64,000 nt of DNA from Methylomusa anaerophila (GTDB taxonomy: Bacteria; Bacillota; Negativicutes; Sporomusales; Sporomusaceae), in contig NZ_AP018449.1 of assembly GCF_003966895.1 (NCBI RefSeq), positions 4,357,501 through 4,421,500 on the forward strand, written 5' to 3'. The translations under genes and the position numbers were made by a program. The notes under the pieces are model-generated. The model did no database searches and was not told the DNA's origin. It saw only the letters and a program-made list of their open reading frames with translations. Shown piece by piece: positions 1-7,898 of the stretch; the stretch's first letter is position 1, and every line of letters begins with the position of its first letter.

Positions 1-449
1 TCAGGATTGGCGTAAAACACAACCAATTTCGGTTCTTCTTCGGCAGCATCTACTTCTGTTAGCGATGTAAATACAACGTATTGCTCCGGTATGCTAACAA
101 GCGGAAGTGACCCCATCCAGTCTCTTGCCAGTTCAGGATTCTTTTTGAAAGCCTCTGGCTCGGGTATTCCCTCTACCGGGGGTAATCCCTCTTTTCCTGT
201 AGACAGAAAATACTCGAATCCCTCCGAAAACTGCTTTAACAGTCCTAAGCCGATTCCGCCACCTTCACAGCCAAAAGTCTTACGGCTAAAAACGACCCGG
301 CGCCCCTTGGCAGCCGCTGTTAACATGGCAGCAACACAACCCCAGCGCCCTTCCTTAAATTCCAGAGCACCTTCAGGTTTCTCGTTGGTAAATAAAATAG
401 CTATAGGGGGATACTTGAGTTTTAGCCTCTGCGCAATTTCACTCTGCAT
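1..449 (-). CDS. DUF169 family protein, 3' part cut off by window edge
   Basis: The minus-strand frame starts MQSEIAQRLKLKYPPIAILF and stays open to the window edge, about 149 residues. The opening (a Tyr-Pro-Pro-Ile-Ala stretch), a Trp-Gly-Cys-Val-Ala motif near residue 42 and a Cys-Glu-Gly-Gly-Gly-Ile-Gly-Leu-Gly stretch near residue 70 match the DUF169 family (COG2043) as I remember it. Those proteins have conserved cysteines and no settled function; they are common in anaerobes. AAGGAGG lies just upstream of the ATG at 449. The gene is preceded by a TTGAC-N4-GTCAA operator and the remains of a tetR gene, so it probably belonged to the same TetR-controlled system as the efflux genes. The C-terminus is outside the window. 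Confidence 0.75.
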   Translation of the reverse strand, partial: MQSEIAQRLKLKYPPIAILFTNEKPEGALEFKEGRWGCVAAMLTAAAKGRRVVFSRKTFGCEGGGIGLGLLKQFSEGFEYFLSTGKEGLPPVEGIPEPEAFKKNPELARDWMGSLPLVSIPEQYVVFTSLTEVDAAEEEPKLVVFYANP

Positions 450-467
450 AATGGATTGCCTCCTTTT

Positions 468-512
468 TTAGTTGACAGATTTTCTACGAATCAAACATTT
501 GTTTGAGTTCAT
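468..512 (-). CDS. Possible 14-codon leader peptide upstream of the DUF169 gene
   Basis: The minus strand has a strong AAGGAGGTG ribosome site followed by ATG and the peptide MNSNKCLIRRKSVN, then TAA. The stop lies 19 bases before the DUF169 start and its own AAGGAGG. I know no family for it. It could be a translated leader, or a side effect of sequence decay in the promoter region. Confidence 0.25.
   Translation of the reverse strand: MNSNKCLIRRKSVN
491..506. promoter_or_regulatory. Palindrome TCAAACA-TT-TGTTTGA
   Basis: This is a perfect 7-bp inverted repeat with a 2-bp centre, inside the short leader frame upstream of the DUF169 gene. Palindromes of this size are typical of dimeric repressors, but no cognate regulator can be named. 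It differs from the TTGAC-type operators nearby. Confidence 0.35.
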
Positions 513-548
513 CCCACCTCCTTTTTGTGAAATTGTAAAAACCGGCAT

Positions 549-564
549 ATTGACCCCGGTCAAT
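549..564. promoter_or_regulatory. TetR-type operator TTGAC-CCCG-GTCAA
   Basis: The 16-bp palindrome is ATTGACCCCGGTCAAT. The same arms recur at 754-769, 5119-5133 and 5861-5884, and in a variant at 1191-1222, always on the upstream side of TetR or efflux genes. Here it lies about 100 bp upstream of the DUF169 start. Confidence 0.7.
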
Positions 565-591
565 CATAGGGTAAAAAAAGATGCATAGTTC

Positions 592-724
592 TTACACAAC
601 TCTATAGCGGGTCAATGATATTTTGAATGCGCCTTCCTCATACAATAGAAGAAAGCAATAGTTTCTTTCGGGTAGACCACCCGCATGGGTTCTCCCTGAT
701 TTCCCTTGCTACTAAAGATAAAGA
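592..724 (-). pseudogene. Shrunken remnant of a tetR gene (copy of the one at 5202-5837)
   Basis: Read on the minus strand, this stretch matches the 3' part of the tetR gene at 5202-5837 base for base over long runs. Examples are CCCGAAAGAAAC followed by ATTGCTTT, and GAGGAAGGCGCATT through the ATATCATTGACC block, the CTATAGA block and the GTGTAA stop. The section between these two blocks, about 100 bp in the intact gene, is deleted, and everything upstream of the C-terminal third is gone. The match continues past the stop through ATGCATCTTTTTTTACC into the operator. An intact promoter and operator still precede it at 754-802. It is therefore a deleted paralogue, not a functional regulator. 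Confidence 0.8.
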
Positions 725-753
725 GAAGCTGAAATATTTAGTAGCAACACATC

Positions 754-802
754 ATTGACCCAGGTCAATTCAATTTTACAAAATTATTATGTCTAATGTC
801 AA
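754..802 (-). promoter_or_regulatory. Promoter plus TetR-type operator of the tetR remnant
   Basis: On the minus strand a TTGACA box (802-797) and TAAAAT (778-773) are 18 bp apart. Three bases further comes the palindrome ATTGACCTGGGTCAAT (769-754). The layout is the same as the promoter of the intact tetR at 5085-5133, so an autoregulated promoter has survived without its gene. Confidence 0.7.
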
Positions 803-1162
803 GAAAAAAAATACCAAATGAGCACACAGTTGGTATCGATTCTGTGTCGCCTTGAAATTGAGGGTAGTCTTTTTCCTGCCAGTCATTCCGCCGTGTCCTT
901 GCTGCCAACAGGCCCGTCGCACGGGTGCGGCGCGACGTGGTTTTGGCCACGAGGCCGGACGAACCTTACTTGACCATGAATACAAAATGGATTTATGATA
1001 TGCGGCCACACGGTTTTGGTGGCTGCTCATAGTAAGCTGTCTAATAAACTGGTATCGTCTGGTTCCGCTGCCGTCTTAGTACCTCCCAGTGAGAAAAAGG
1101 TCCTGCCGTGTACCCCCTAAAATATTGGGCCGCTCCTTAAGGGGGCAACATTTTTTCTTAAA
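803..1162. other. No recognisable gene
   Basis: Two overlapping minus-strand frames exist (765-950 and 776-1030), but neither has a ribosome site or a recognisable family. A near-palindromic patch with CCCCCTAAAATATTGGG and AAGGGGG lies at about 1111-1145. I see nothing else. Confidence 0.5.
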
Positions 1163-1222
1163 TTGATATATTATTTTATTTATGATAAGATTAAATCACC
1201 TGACCGCAGTCAGGTGATTTAA
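1163..1222 (+). promoter_or_regulatory. Promoter and 32-bp palindromic operator of the first tetR gene
   Basis: TTGATA (1163-1168) and TAAGAT (1186-1191) are 17 bp apart. A perfect inverted repeat follows directly: arm TTAAATCACCTGAC, centre CGCA, matching arm GTCAGGTGATTTAA (1191-1222). The core TGAC-N4-GTCA is the same as in the other operators here. Its position over the start site and 16 bp before the tetR ATG suggests autorepression. Confidence 0.75.
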
Positions 1223-1238
1223 TTGTTGGGGAGGCTTT

Positions 1239-1808
1239 ATGTCCGAACGCAACTTAGTAAAAATAGCGATTCAGCATTTTCTAAAATTCGGCTATGAAGG
1301 AACAAAACTGTCTCATATTGCCCAAGAGTCTGGCATGAAAAAGCAGTCGCTCTATTTCCACTTCAAGGACAAAGATGATTTATTCTTACAAGTCAACAAA
1401 ATAGTAATTGAAGAAGAAATCAATTTTTTGCAGTATTTTTTCGACAGAAATGCAACTTTGCCCTTAAAGGATACGCTATATTCTTTATTGCTTGAATATA
1501 AAAGCCGCTATCTTGACAATGACAACAACGGTTTCATGTTCTTATTAACCTTTATTCCCCCTGCCCATCTACAGAACCATTTTTTGCAAAATTATCACTT
1601 GTTTCTTACCCATTTAAAGAATTCATTAAAACCGAAATTTCGGGAAGAACCAGATTTACGCATCAATCCGGATGAGGGGCCAGCTTCTTTCATTACATTA
1701 TTGGACGGCTTACTGATACAACTCATTTTTGAGACTCCAAAGGACTTCGATAATTCCCTCCGCATATTCTGGGACATTTATTGGCATGGGATTATCAAAA
1801 AAAAGTAA
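1239..1808 (+). CDS. TetR/AcrR family transcriptional regulator
   Basis: 189 residues. The N-terminal helix-turn-helix is clear: AIQHFLKFGYEGTKLSHIA then SGMKKQSLYFHFKDKDDLF (residues about 9-48), the classic TetR recognition pattern with the YFHFKDK turn. The rest is a variable ligand-binding domain rich in Phe and Leu. ATG at 1239 follows GGGGAGG. It lies directly downstream of a 32-bp palindrome and 19 bp upstream of the MFS gene, so it most likely represses itself and the exporter operon that follows and responds to a compound the exporter handles. The ligand cannot be read from sequence. Confidence 0.9.
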   Translation: MSERNLVKIAIQHFLKFGYEGTKLSHIAQESGMKKQSLYFHFKDKDDLFLQVNKIVIEEEINFLQYFFDRNATLPLKDTLYSLLLEYKSRYLDNDNNGFMFLLTFIPPAHLQNHFLQNYHLFLTHLKNSLKPKFREEPDLRINPDEGPASFITLLDGLLIQLIFETPKDFDNSLRIFWDIYWHGIIKKK

Positions 1809-1827
1809 CCAAAGAAGGCTGATTACT

Positions 1828-3039
1828 ATGCACGATACTAATAATGCAGTGAGGCAAAGTTTATGGAACAAAGACTTTATTATTTTAGCCTTATCTAATT
1901 TATTGCTATTTATGGTTTTTGATATGTTAATGCCGACATTGCCGGTATTCATAGCCAAGAATGGCGGAATCAGTTCACAAGTCGGTCTTATTATGGGATC
2001 TTTTACATTCTCAGCGATATTTATCCGCGTGATAACCGGCAATTTGGGGCCTGCCATTAATAAAAAAAACCTGCTCGTTTTAGGAGTTACAGGTTGCATG
2101 CTGGCTACCGCCTGTTATTATTGGAGCACCTCCAGTCTGGGCACATTTGCTATCCGCCTGCTTCATGGCTTAGGATTTGGCGTGGCCACCACTCTCTACG
2201 CGACCTTTGCTGCTGCCTTCATCCCGTCAAGACGGCGCGGCGAAGGGCTTGGTTATTTCGGGGTAGGCGAAACCATCGGTATCTCAGTCGGGCCTTTTCT
2301 GGGTATCTGGCTCATGGATCAGCATGGTTTTGGCAGCGTCTTCGGAGTTGGCACACTTATCTTGCTATTTGCCGTTTTCATTACTTTGGCAGTCGCTAGT
2401 CCCCTGATAACCGAAGAAGAAACAAAACCTTTCCAGCAGGAAATCCAGAAAAAGAATTCGCTGCTTGAACTATTCATAGAAAAACGCGTATTTCTGCAGT
2501 CTGGCCTAGCCTTATTATTTGGCATGCCATTCGGGGGCATCCTGTCTTTTATTGCCTTACATGCCCGGGAAGCTGGAATCCCCAATGTTGCCTATTTCTT
2601 TTTTGTGAATGCTATAGCAGTATTACTTGTACGCATTGCCGCGGGGCAGATATTTGATCGTAAAGGACCGGGAATTCTGATCGGCGCTTCTGCCATTCTT
2701 TGTAGTATCGGCACTTTTTTGCTGGCTATGGCTTCGACCACGACTGCCCTCATTATCACCGCCGCTTTCTATGGAACCGGTATGGGGGCCGCATTTCCTG
2801 CCTTACAAGCCTGGTGCATCAACGTTGTGCCGGTGGATCGGCGCGAACACGCAATGGGCACTTTTTTAAATTCTTTTGATTTAGGAATTGGGTTAGGAAC
2901 TATTTTGCTGGGAGCCATAGCGGCGATGTCCGGTTATTCACTCATGTATATATCGTCGATCTTGTTTCTCATCCTCTATTGGCTTCTGTATCAAATTTTC
3001 GGTAAGCGGCAAGATTTCTGCCGAAAGGGTAAACAATGA
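1828..3039 (+). CDS. MFS transporter (drug or metabolite exporter)
   Basis: 403 residues from ATG 1828, which follows AAGAAGG; upstream in-frame codons overlap the tetR gene and are unlikely to be used. About 12 hydrophobic segments are visible, starting with FIILALSNLLLFMVFDMLMP. The loop after helix 2 carries the RVITGNLGPAINKK variant of the MFS loop motif, and FGVGETIGISVGPFLG resembles the motif-C region of drug:proton antiporters. The stop overlaps the next gene by 4 bp (ATGA), so the two are translationally coupled. The setting behind a TetR gene supports export of a toxic compound or siderophore-like molecule. Substrate unknown. Confidence 0.88.
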   Translation: MHDTNNAVRQSLWNKDFIILALSNLLLFMVFDMLMPTLPVFIAKNGGISSQVGLIMGSFTFSAIFIRVITGNLGPAINKKNLLVLGVTGCMLATACYYWSTSSLGTFAIRLLHGLGFGVATTLYATFAAAFIPSRRRGEGLGYFGVGETIGISVGPFLGIWLMDQHGFGSVFGVGTLILLFAVFITLAVASPLITEEETKPFQQEIQKKNSLLELFIEKRVFLQSGLALLFGMPFGGILSFIALHAREAGIPNVAYFFFVNAIAVLLVRIAAGQIFDRKGPGILIGASAILCSIGTFLLAMASTTTALIITAAFYGTGMGAAFPALQAWCINVVPVDRREHAMGTFLNSFDLGIGLGTILLGAIAAMSGYSLMYISSILFLILYWLLYQIFGKRQDFCRKGKQ

Positions 3040-4352
3040 ACAGCAGAACCATTAAAGTGTGGTACCAAATTCATAAATGCACAAGCCTCGTCTGCGCTGT
3101 CTTTGTTCTCTTGCTTTGCCTCACTGGACTGCCATTGATTTTTGAAACGGAAGAAACAGCGTCAAATACGGGTATTCAGAAAATGGCAATTCTTCCGGCC
3201 GATACACCGCCGGTGAGCTTAGACACAATTGCTGCTATTAGCTATAAGATATACCCAGGTCACTCCATCCAATCTATTCGTTTTGCCGACGACGAACCAC
3301 TGGTCTACGTCCAAATGACCGCCGTAGACGCCCGGCGGGGTCACTGGCTTACCTTTGATAACCGCACTGCTCAGATGCTGGAGGAAGACGAACCCTCTAA
3401 TCAACGCGGCATGACGTTTATGGATCTCATGCGCGGTTTGCACTGCAATCTCTTCGCCGGTCAAAGCGGAGAATTTCTGCTGGGCTTCATGTGCCTTTTG
3501 TTTTTGGGCGCTTTGGCCTCAGGCGTAATACTTTATGGTCCGTTTATGAAAAACCAGGCTTTTGGCAAGGTGCGCGTTGGCCCGCCGCGTCGTGTTTGGC
3601 TGGACTGGCATAAAATGTTAGGTATAATTGCACTCGTGTGGGCCGTGGTAGTAAGCTTAACCGGCGCCTTGCTGGTGGTGTCCGGTCCCCTGCAAAAAAG
3701 CTGGGAGAAGACAATATATAACCAGTCACTGGTCGCTGATCAGAACCAGCCGCAATCTGAAAAAACAACCTCGGTTCAACAGGCGGCCGATAGGGTGCAA
3801 AATGCACTGCCTGACTGGAAGGTTTTTATGATCGAATACCCTTCCGTAATGTCTGGAAGCCCAAGGCATTATTTGATTTGGGTTAAAGGGACTACCGATT
3901 TTACCTCCTATCTCAGTATGCCGATACTCATCGAAACCGTCACGGGTGAGTTAACAGAAGCGCCATGGTATCTCAAAGCACTGGGTATTGCCAGGCCGCT
4001 GCATCTTAACAATTACAACACTCTGCCTCTCAAAATACTCTGGGCGTTGCTGGATATCATCGCCATTGGCATGCTGGTAAGCGGTATTTATGCCTGGCTG
4101 CTGAAACATCGGAAGCACCATGCTCGTACAGTCAATTTGCCCGAGCGCCAACATGTTTCTACAACTGCATCCCACCAGTCACCTCACCAGATTTGGAGTA
4201 TCCCGATTATTCTTGGAGCGCTAACACTATTCGCACTGGTTGTTCCCCTGCTGGGTCCAGGCATCTGGCAGTGGCTATCCGCAGTGGCACTAGCCATCTT
4301 GCTTGCTGTGATATGCTACTGGCGGTATGCTCATCAAAATGCCGGCAAATGA
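3036..4352 (+). CDS. PepSY-associated transmembrane protein (PiuB-like)
   Basis: 438 residues. An N-terminal membrane helix preceded by KVWYQIHKCTSLVCAVFVLL and the paired HKMLGIIALVWAVVVSLTGALL segment (about residue 190) are the signature of PepSY-TM proteins, with the WxxxH/WHK pattern thought to place haem or metal ligands at the membrane. Further helices lie near residues 140-165, 340-360 and at the C-terminus (390-430). Family members are linked to iron uptake or act as membrane reductases. It overlaps the MFS gene by 4 bp, so it probably works with that transporter, perhaps reducing iron of a complex. This role is inferred. Confidence 0.8.
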   Translation: MNSRTIKVWYQIHKCTSLVCAVFVLLLCLTGLPLIFETEETASNTGIQKMAILPADTPPVSLDTIAAISYKIYPGHSIQSIRFADDEPLVYVQMTAVDARRGHWLTFDNRTAQMLEEDEPSNQRGMTFMDLMRGLHCNLFAGQSGEFLLGFMCLLFLGALASGVILYGPFMKNQAFGKVRVGPPRRVWLDWHKMLGIIALVWAVVVSLTGALLVVSGPLQKSWEKTIYNQSLVADQNQPQSEKTTSVQQAADRVQNALPDWKVFMIEYPSVMSGSPRHYLIWVKGTTDFTSYLSMPILIETVTGELTEAPWYLKALGIARPLHLNNYNTLPLKILWALLDIIAIGMLVSGIYAWLLKHRKHHARTVNLPERQHVSTTASHQSPHQIWSIPIILGALTLFALVVPLLGPGIWQWLSAVALAILLAVICYWRYAHQNAGK

Positions 4353-4531
4353 TAATCCTGCCTCTAAATAACGCATAATAAATTATTTAGAAGGATAGGC
4401 GGCATATAAATCCGGTTGCACCATCCACCCGCTCCGCTCCCTGCAGCCGCTGGCCCGTCTTCATCTACCGTTCGCAATACACTTATTTGTGCTTGAAACT
4501 ATTTAATTTCTTTAACTAAGGAGGATACCCC

Positions 4532-4858
4532 ATGAACGGATACGTTTTATTAGGCATAGCAATTGCCCTCGAAGTATTTTCCACGTCTATGCTTAAAGCC
4601 TCAACAGGCTTTACCAAGCTTGTGCCCAGCCTTGCTTTTATAGTAGGAATGGGAACTTCATTTTATGCAATCTCCCAAGCCATGACTGTTATTTCACTAA
4701 ACATCGCATATGCTATCTGGTCGGGATTAGGAACGGTTTTGACTGCATTGGTTGCCATTTTGATTTGGAAAGAGTCTTTCAACATTTACACTGGTATAGG
4801 GATAGCATTAATCATCGGCGGCGTAGTATTACTCAACTTAAAGGGTCCGGGCCATTAA
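4532..4858 (+). CDS. Small multidrug resistance (SMR) transporter, EmrE/QacC type
   Basis: 108 residues with four hydrophobic helices, the usual SMR length. The essential membrane glutamate is Glu14 in LGIAIALEV, and the AIWSGLGTVLTALV and GIALIIGGVVLLNL segments match SMR helices 3 and 4. SMR proteins work as antiparallel dimers exchanging protons for cationic compounds, guanidinium or polyamines. ATG follows AAGGAGG. It stands alone: 179 bp after the PepSY gene and 343 bp before the next gene. The bases 4353-4531 hold no other feature I recognise. Confidence 0.92.
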   Translation: MNGYVLLGIAIALEVFSTSMLKASTGFTKLVPSLAFIVGMGTSFYAISQAMTVISLNIAYAIWSGLGTVLTALVAILIWKESFNIYTGIGIALIIGGVVLLNLKGPGH

Positions 4859-5084
4859 AATATTCACAAAAGAATAATCACAAAGTTGAGCAACCCCTTG
4901 CCCTGCTGGTTACTTTCTCTATAACAGGCGATGCCTTAAAATTTTATGAGAAATCGCAGATACGCTCGTCAGTTAAACCCATGCCCAAGCCGTGGGGTTC
5001 GCTTGCATTAGCCAGATTATGCCGAACTAATGCAGGCCAAAAACACGTCAATAACGTACCTCTTCAACTGAATACCAAATTTTC

Positions 5085-5133
5085 TTGACAATACGTACAG
5101 AATTTTTTTATAATCATAATTGACCCCGGTCAA
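5085..5133 (+). promoter_or_regulatory. Consensus promoter with TetR operator over the start site
   Basis: TTGACA (5085-5090) and TATAAT (5109-5114) are both perfect and 18 bp apart. The operator TTGACCCCGGTCAA (5120-5133) begins 6 bp later, where transcription should start. The rest of the 4859-5201 gap shows no gene. This arrangement predicts tight self-repression of the tetR gene at 5202. Confidence 0.8.
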
Positions 5134-5201
5134 CTGTTTTTACGTTAGGACCTAAATACGTTTTCTTATCCCAGCAATAATGGTCATAAACAAATTAAGG
5201 G

Positions 5202-5837
5202 GTGTTTAACATTACCAGAGTTATTAAAGAACCGGAAGTCCGGCGGGCTGAACTGATTGATGCAGCACTGGGACTATTTCGTTCCGGCGGTTATCAAAAA
5301 ACGATGATCATTGATATTACCAAAAAAGCCGGTGCCGCTAAAGGCACCTTTTATCACTATTTTCCTTCCAAAGAAGCTATCTTGGAAGCAATTTGCAACG
5401 GTTGGGCAACCAAAATAGCCACCTCCTTCGAGTTGGAAAGCCGTCAGCTAACTGCCTTACCCAAACTGCAGTTGTTTATTGAATGCCTGTTTCTTCCTAA
5501 TCAGCTGAATATTCTTTTCAAACGGCTATGGGACGAAGAACAACTCAACTTATATTACACAGCCTGGAAGAACCTGGTCGAAGACGTCTTTAACCCGCTT
5601 CTCGCCGACATAATTCAACAGGGGAATCAGGAGGGAACCATGCGTGTGACTTGCCCGAAAGAAACGATTGCTTTTTTCTGGAGTACCTTGCATTGTATAT
5701 GGGAAACCCTTTTTTTTCAAGAACCTCCTGAAGTCGTTGACACTAAAATAAAAATGGCCGAATCCCTATTGGAACGAGTCTTGGGAATCGAGGAAGGCGC
5801 ATTAAAAATATCATTGACCAGCTATAGAATCGTGTAA
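5202..5837 (+). CDS. TetR/AcrR family transcriptional regulator
   Basis: About 211 residues. The N-terminal DNA-binding domain reads RRAELIDAALGLFRSGGYQ then AGAAKGTFYHYFPSKEAIL (residues about 14-56), a textbook TetR helix-turn-helix. The start is unusual. The frame opens with GTG at 5202, yet the ribosome site AAGGGGTG overlaps that codon; good spacing would point to ATT at 5211, where homologues begin with Met-x-Arg-Val. It sits behind a consensus promoter with a TTGAC-N4-GTCAA operator and ahead of another such operator at 5861. A deleted copy of its 3' end lies at 592-724. It probably controls itself, the downstream RND operon and the DUF169 gene. Confidence 0.88.
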   Translation: MFNITRVIKEPEVRRAELIDAALGLFRSGGYQKTMIIDITKKAGAAKGTFYHYFPSKEAILEAICNGWATKIATSFELESRQLTALPKLQLFIECLFLPNQLNILFKRLWDEEQLNLYYTAWKNLVEDVFNPLLADIIQQGNQEGTMRVTCPKETIAFFWSTLHCIWETLFFQEPPEVVDTKIKMAESLLERVLGIEEGALKISLTSYRIV

Positions 5838-5860
5838 GAACAATGCATCTTTTTTTACCT

Positions 5861-5884
5861 CATGATTGACCCGAGTCAATCATG
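5861..5884. promoter_or_regulatory. TetR-type operator, 10-bp arms
   Basis: Perfect inverted repeat CATGATTGAC / GTCAATCATG with centre CCGA. It lies just after the tetR stop and about 280 bp before the RND-operon tetR. The preceding ATGCATCTTTTTTTACC block also precedes the operator at 549-564 on the other strand, so the whole module is duplicated. Confidence 0.7.
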
Positions 5885-6025
5885 GCGATTCCTGCAATTT
5901 TACAGAAGAGTAGGGAGCATGAACCCAAACAAAACCTTGATTTTATGTAGCATAACCCTTATTTCCTTCAGCGTCCCAGCCTGGCACTCACGCATAAAAA
6001 GCCACTCAACATTTTTAGAAACAAA

Positions 6026-6058
6026 GACGACTATTCACAAAAATTATAGATAGTCGTC
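6026..6058. repeat. Inverted repeat GACGACTAT / ATAGTCGTC
   Basis: Two perfect 9-bp arms (6026-6034 and 6050-6058) separated by 15 bp, upstream of the tetR at 6163. It could be a regulator site or a hairpin. It has no following T-run, so it is not a convincing terminator. Confidence 0.4.
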
Positions 6059-6162
6059 AATTGTCAAATAGCCCGCCTCATGGTTTGCCCGAAGCGGGAT
6101 ATTGGCCTTCCCCTTAGCCCGACTTACTACTACTTACTACTCTATCTAAGGAGGAATAGTTC

Positions 6163-6732
6163 GTGTCACAACCTGTTCTCGATCGTCAACAAATATTAAC
6201 TATAGCCTTGGCTGCATTCAATCAATATGGAGATGCCTTTACTCTGGACCGGTTAGCAGTTCGCCTGTCTGTCCCGCCCAGTAGCCTGTATCCATATTTC
6301 AGCAGCAAACCGGAGTTGATCAGGCAGCTTGTCAGTTTCACACTGGACGGTATCAGACAAACCAACCCCAAACCGCCTCAACGTTCTCTGGCGGTCGAAT
6401 TCCAGTATTTGTTTGCAACATACCAGAAAGCACTCACCTCTTTCAGCCAGACAGCCCTGCTCGACTTAAAGCTTCATTACCCGGAAGAATGGGCTATAAT
6501 AAGGCAGTTCCGTGAGAACCATTGGCAAAAGATTGCCGATATACTGCAGGTAAACATCACCAGCGGCCGCCTGCGCCCCATTAATATTGTCTTATTACAA
6601 GGCATGGTCGACGGAATGCTCCAGGAACCCTTTCTCCTGGAAGCATCGACTTGGTGCAGTGAGGCAATGCCTCTCAGCCTGCCGGAACTGGTGGATATTT
6701 TTCTGTTTGGCATCGTCCGGCGTGCACCGTAA
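6163..6732 (+). CDS. TetR/AcrR-type regulator of the RND operon
   Basis: 189 residues starting with GTG at 6163 behind AAGGAGG. The N-terminal region has a TetR-type helix-turn-helix (FTLDRLAVRLSVPPSSLYPY followed by FSSKPELIRQLV, about residues 26-59); the rest is an unrelated-looking ligand domain. It precedes the RND adaptor gene by 47 bp on the same strand, so it is probably transcribed with the pump and controls it. Its sequence is clearly different from the other two TetR proteins here. Confidence 0.85.
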   Translation: MSQPVLDRQQILTIALAAFNQYGDAFTLDRLAVRLSVPPSSLYPYFSSKPELIRQLVSFTLDGIRQTNPKPPQRSLAVEFQYLFATYQKALTSFSQTALLDLKLHYPEEWAIIRQFRENHWQKIADILQVNITSGRLRPINIVLLQGMVDGMLQEPFLLEASTWCSEAMPLSLPELVDIFLFGIVRRAP

Positions 6733-6779
6733 ATTCTATTTCAAGGGAAACAGCATTTTATGCGACAAGGAGTGTTTCT

Positions 6780-7898
6780 ATGTTCAACATGCGACTTAAG
6801 CTCAGCCGAAAAAAACGCTACTATGCCCTGACCGCCCTAGCGATAGGCTGCATACTTGCCGGGTTCATGGCAAAAACACATTTCTCAAAAACAACAATAA
6901 AGCCCGAAAGCCTCACCGTTGTCCGCACACATGTCATCCAGGCGGCAAACACCGGACAGGGTTACACCTATGCCGGTGAAGTACGCGGCCGCTATGAAAG
7001 CCAGTTAGCCTTCCAGGTCACCGGCAAAATCATTAAGCGAAATGTCGAACTGGGCAGCGTAGTCAGTGCCGACGAGGTGCTGATGCAGATTGACGCCAAA
7101 GACATTCAACAAACCGTAAACAGCAGTTCCGCCCAGGTACACTCCGCTGAGTCGCAGTTGCGGTTAGCGGAAAGCAACCTCAAACGCTACCGGCAATTAC
7201 TGGACAACGGCGCAGTCAGCCGCGCCCAGTATGACCAGTATGCGAATGCCTATGATGCAGCCGTTGCCGGGGTACGGCAAGCCTCGGCCCAATACGAACA
7301 AGGCGCCAACCAGTTAGATTACAGCCTCTTGAAGGCTGATAAAGCAGGTGTCATATCCAGTATCGCCGCCGAAGCCGGCCAGGTAGTCAGTGCCGGACAG
7401 ACTGTCATTACCGTTGTCCAGGACGGTGAGCGGGAAATCGACATCAACGTCCCTGAAAATCGACTGGAGGAACTCAAAACTGCCGGACAGCTCAAAGTTA
7501 CCTTCTGGGCATTGCCGAATATGATACTGGACGGCAAAGTGAGAGAAATCGCTCCCATGGCCGACCAGACCACCCGTACCTTTAAAGTGCGCATCAGTCT
7601 AATCAATCCGCCACCGAGTATTAAGCTGGGCATGACGGCCGCCGTTGCCTTGGCCGGCGGCGATACCCGCTCTTCGTTTACCATCCCGCTGGCTGCGCTG
7701 TATCAGACAGGGGATACCCCCGCTGTATGGGTTGTGAACAATAACATTCTTACACTGCGCCCCATCAAAACCGGCTCCTTCGGCAACGGCACCATTCAGG
7801 TACTGGATGGGTTGCAGCCTGATGATCAGATTGTTAGCGCCGGTGTTCATAAATTGAAAGAAGGGCAGAGGGTAAAAACGACCGGTGATGCTCCATGA
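6780..7898 (+). CDS. RND efflux periplasmic adaptor (membrane fusion protein)
   Basis: 372 residues. An N-terminal membrane anchor (ALTAIAIG-like stretch at residues 15-30) is followed by the biotinyl-lipoyl half GEVRGRYESQLAFQVTGKI, a coiled hairpin region (residues about 105-170, SSAQVHSAESQLRLAESNLK), the second lipoyl half (LLKADKAGVISSIAAEAGQV) and beta-barrel domains to the C-terminus. This is the standard order for HlyD/AcrA-type adaptors. It links an inner-membrane RND pump to an outer-membrane channel, which implies a diderm cell. The stop overlaps the RND gene by 4 bp. No outer-membrane channel gene lies beside it. Confidence 0.92.
   Translation: MFNMRLKLSRKKRYYALTALAIGCILAGFMAKTHFSKTTIKPESLTVVRTHVIQAANTGQGYTYAGEVRGRYESQLAFQVTGKIIKRNVELGSVVSADEVLMQIDAKDIQQTVNSSSAQVHSAESQLRLAESNLKRYRQLLDNGAVSRAQYDQYANAYDAAVAGVRQASAQYEQGANQLDYSLLKADKAGVISSIAAEAGQVVSAGQTVITVVQDGEREIDINVPENRLEELKTAGQLKVTFWALPNMILDGKVREIAPMADQTTRTFKVRISLINPPPSIKLGMTAAVALAGGDTRSSFTIPLAALYQTGDTPAVWVVNNNILTLRPIKTGSFGNGTIQVLDGLQPDDQIVSAGVHKLKEGQRVKTTGDAP

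Noticed and set aside
765..1030. Two overlapping minus-strand ORFs upstream of the first tetR gene
   Set aside because: They overlap each other in two frames, cover the promoter and operator at 754-802, and have no ribosome site or recognisable motif.
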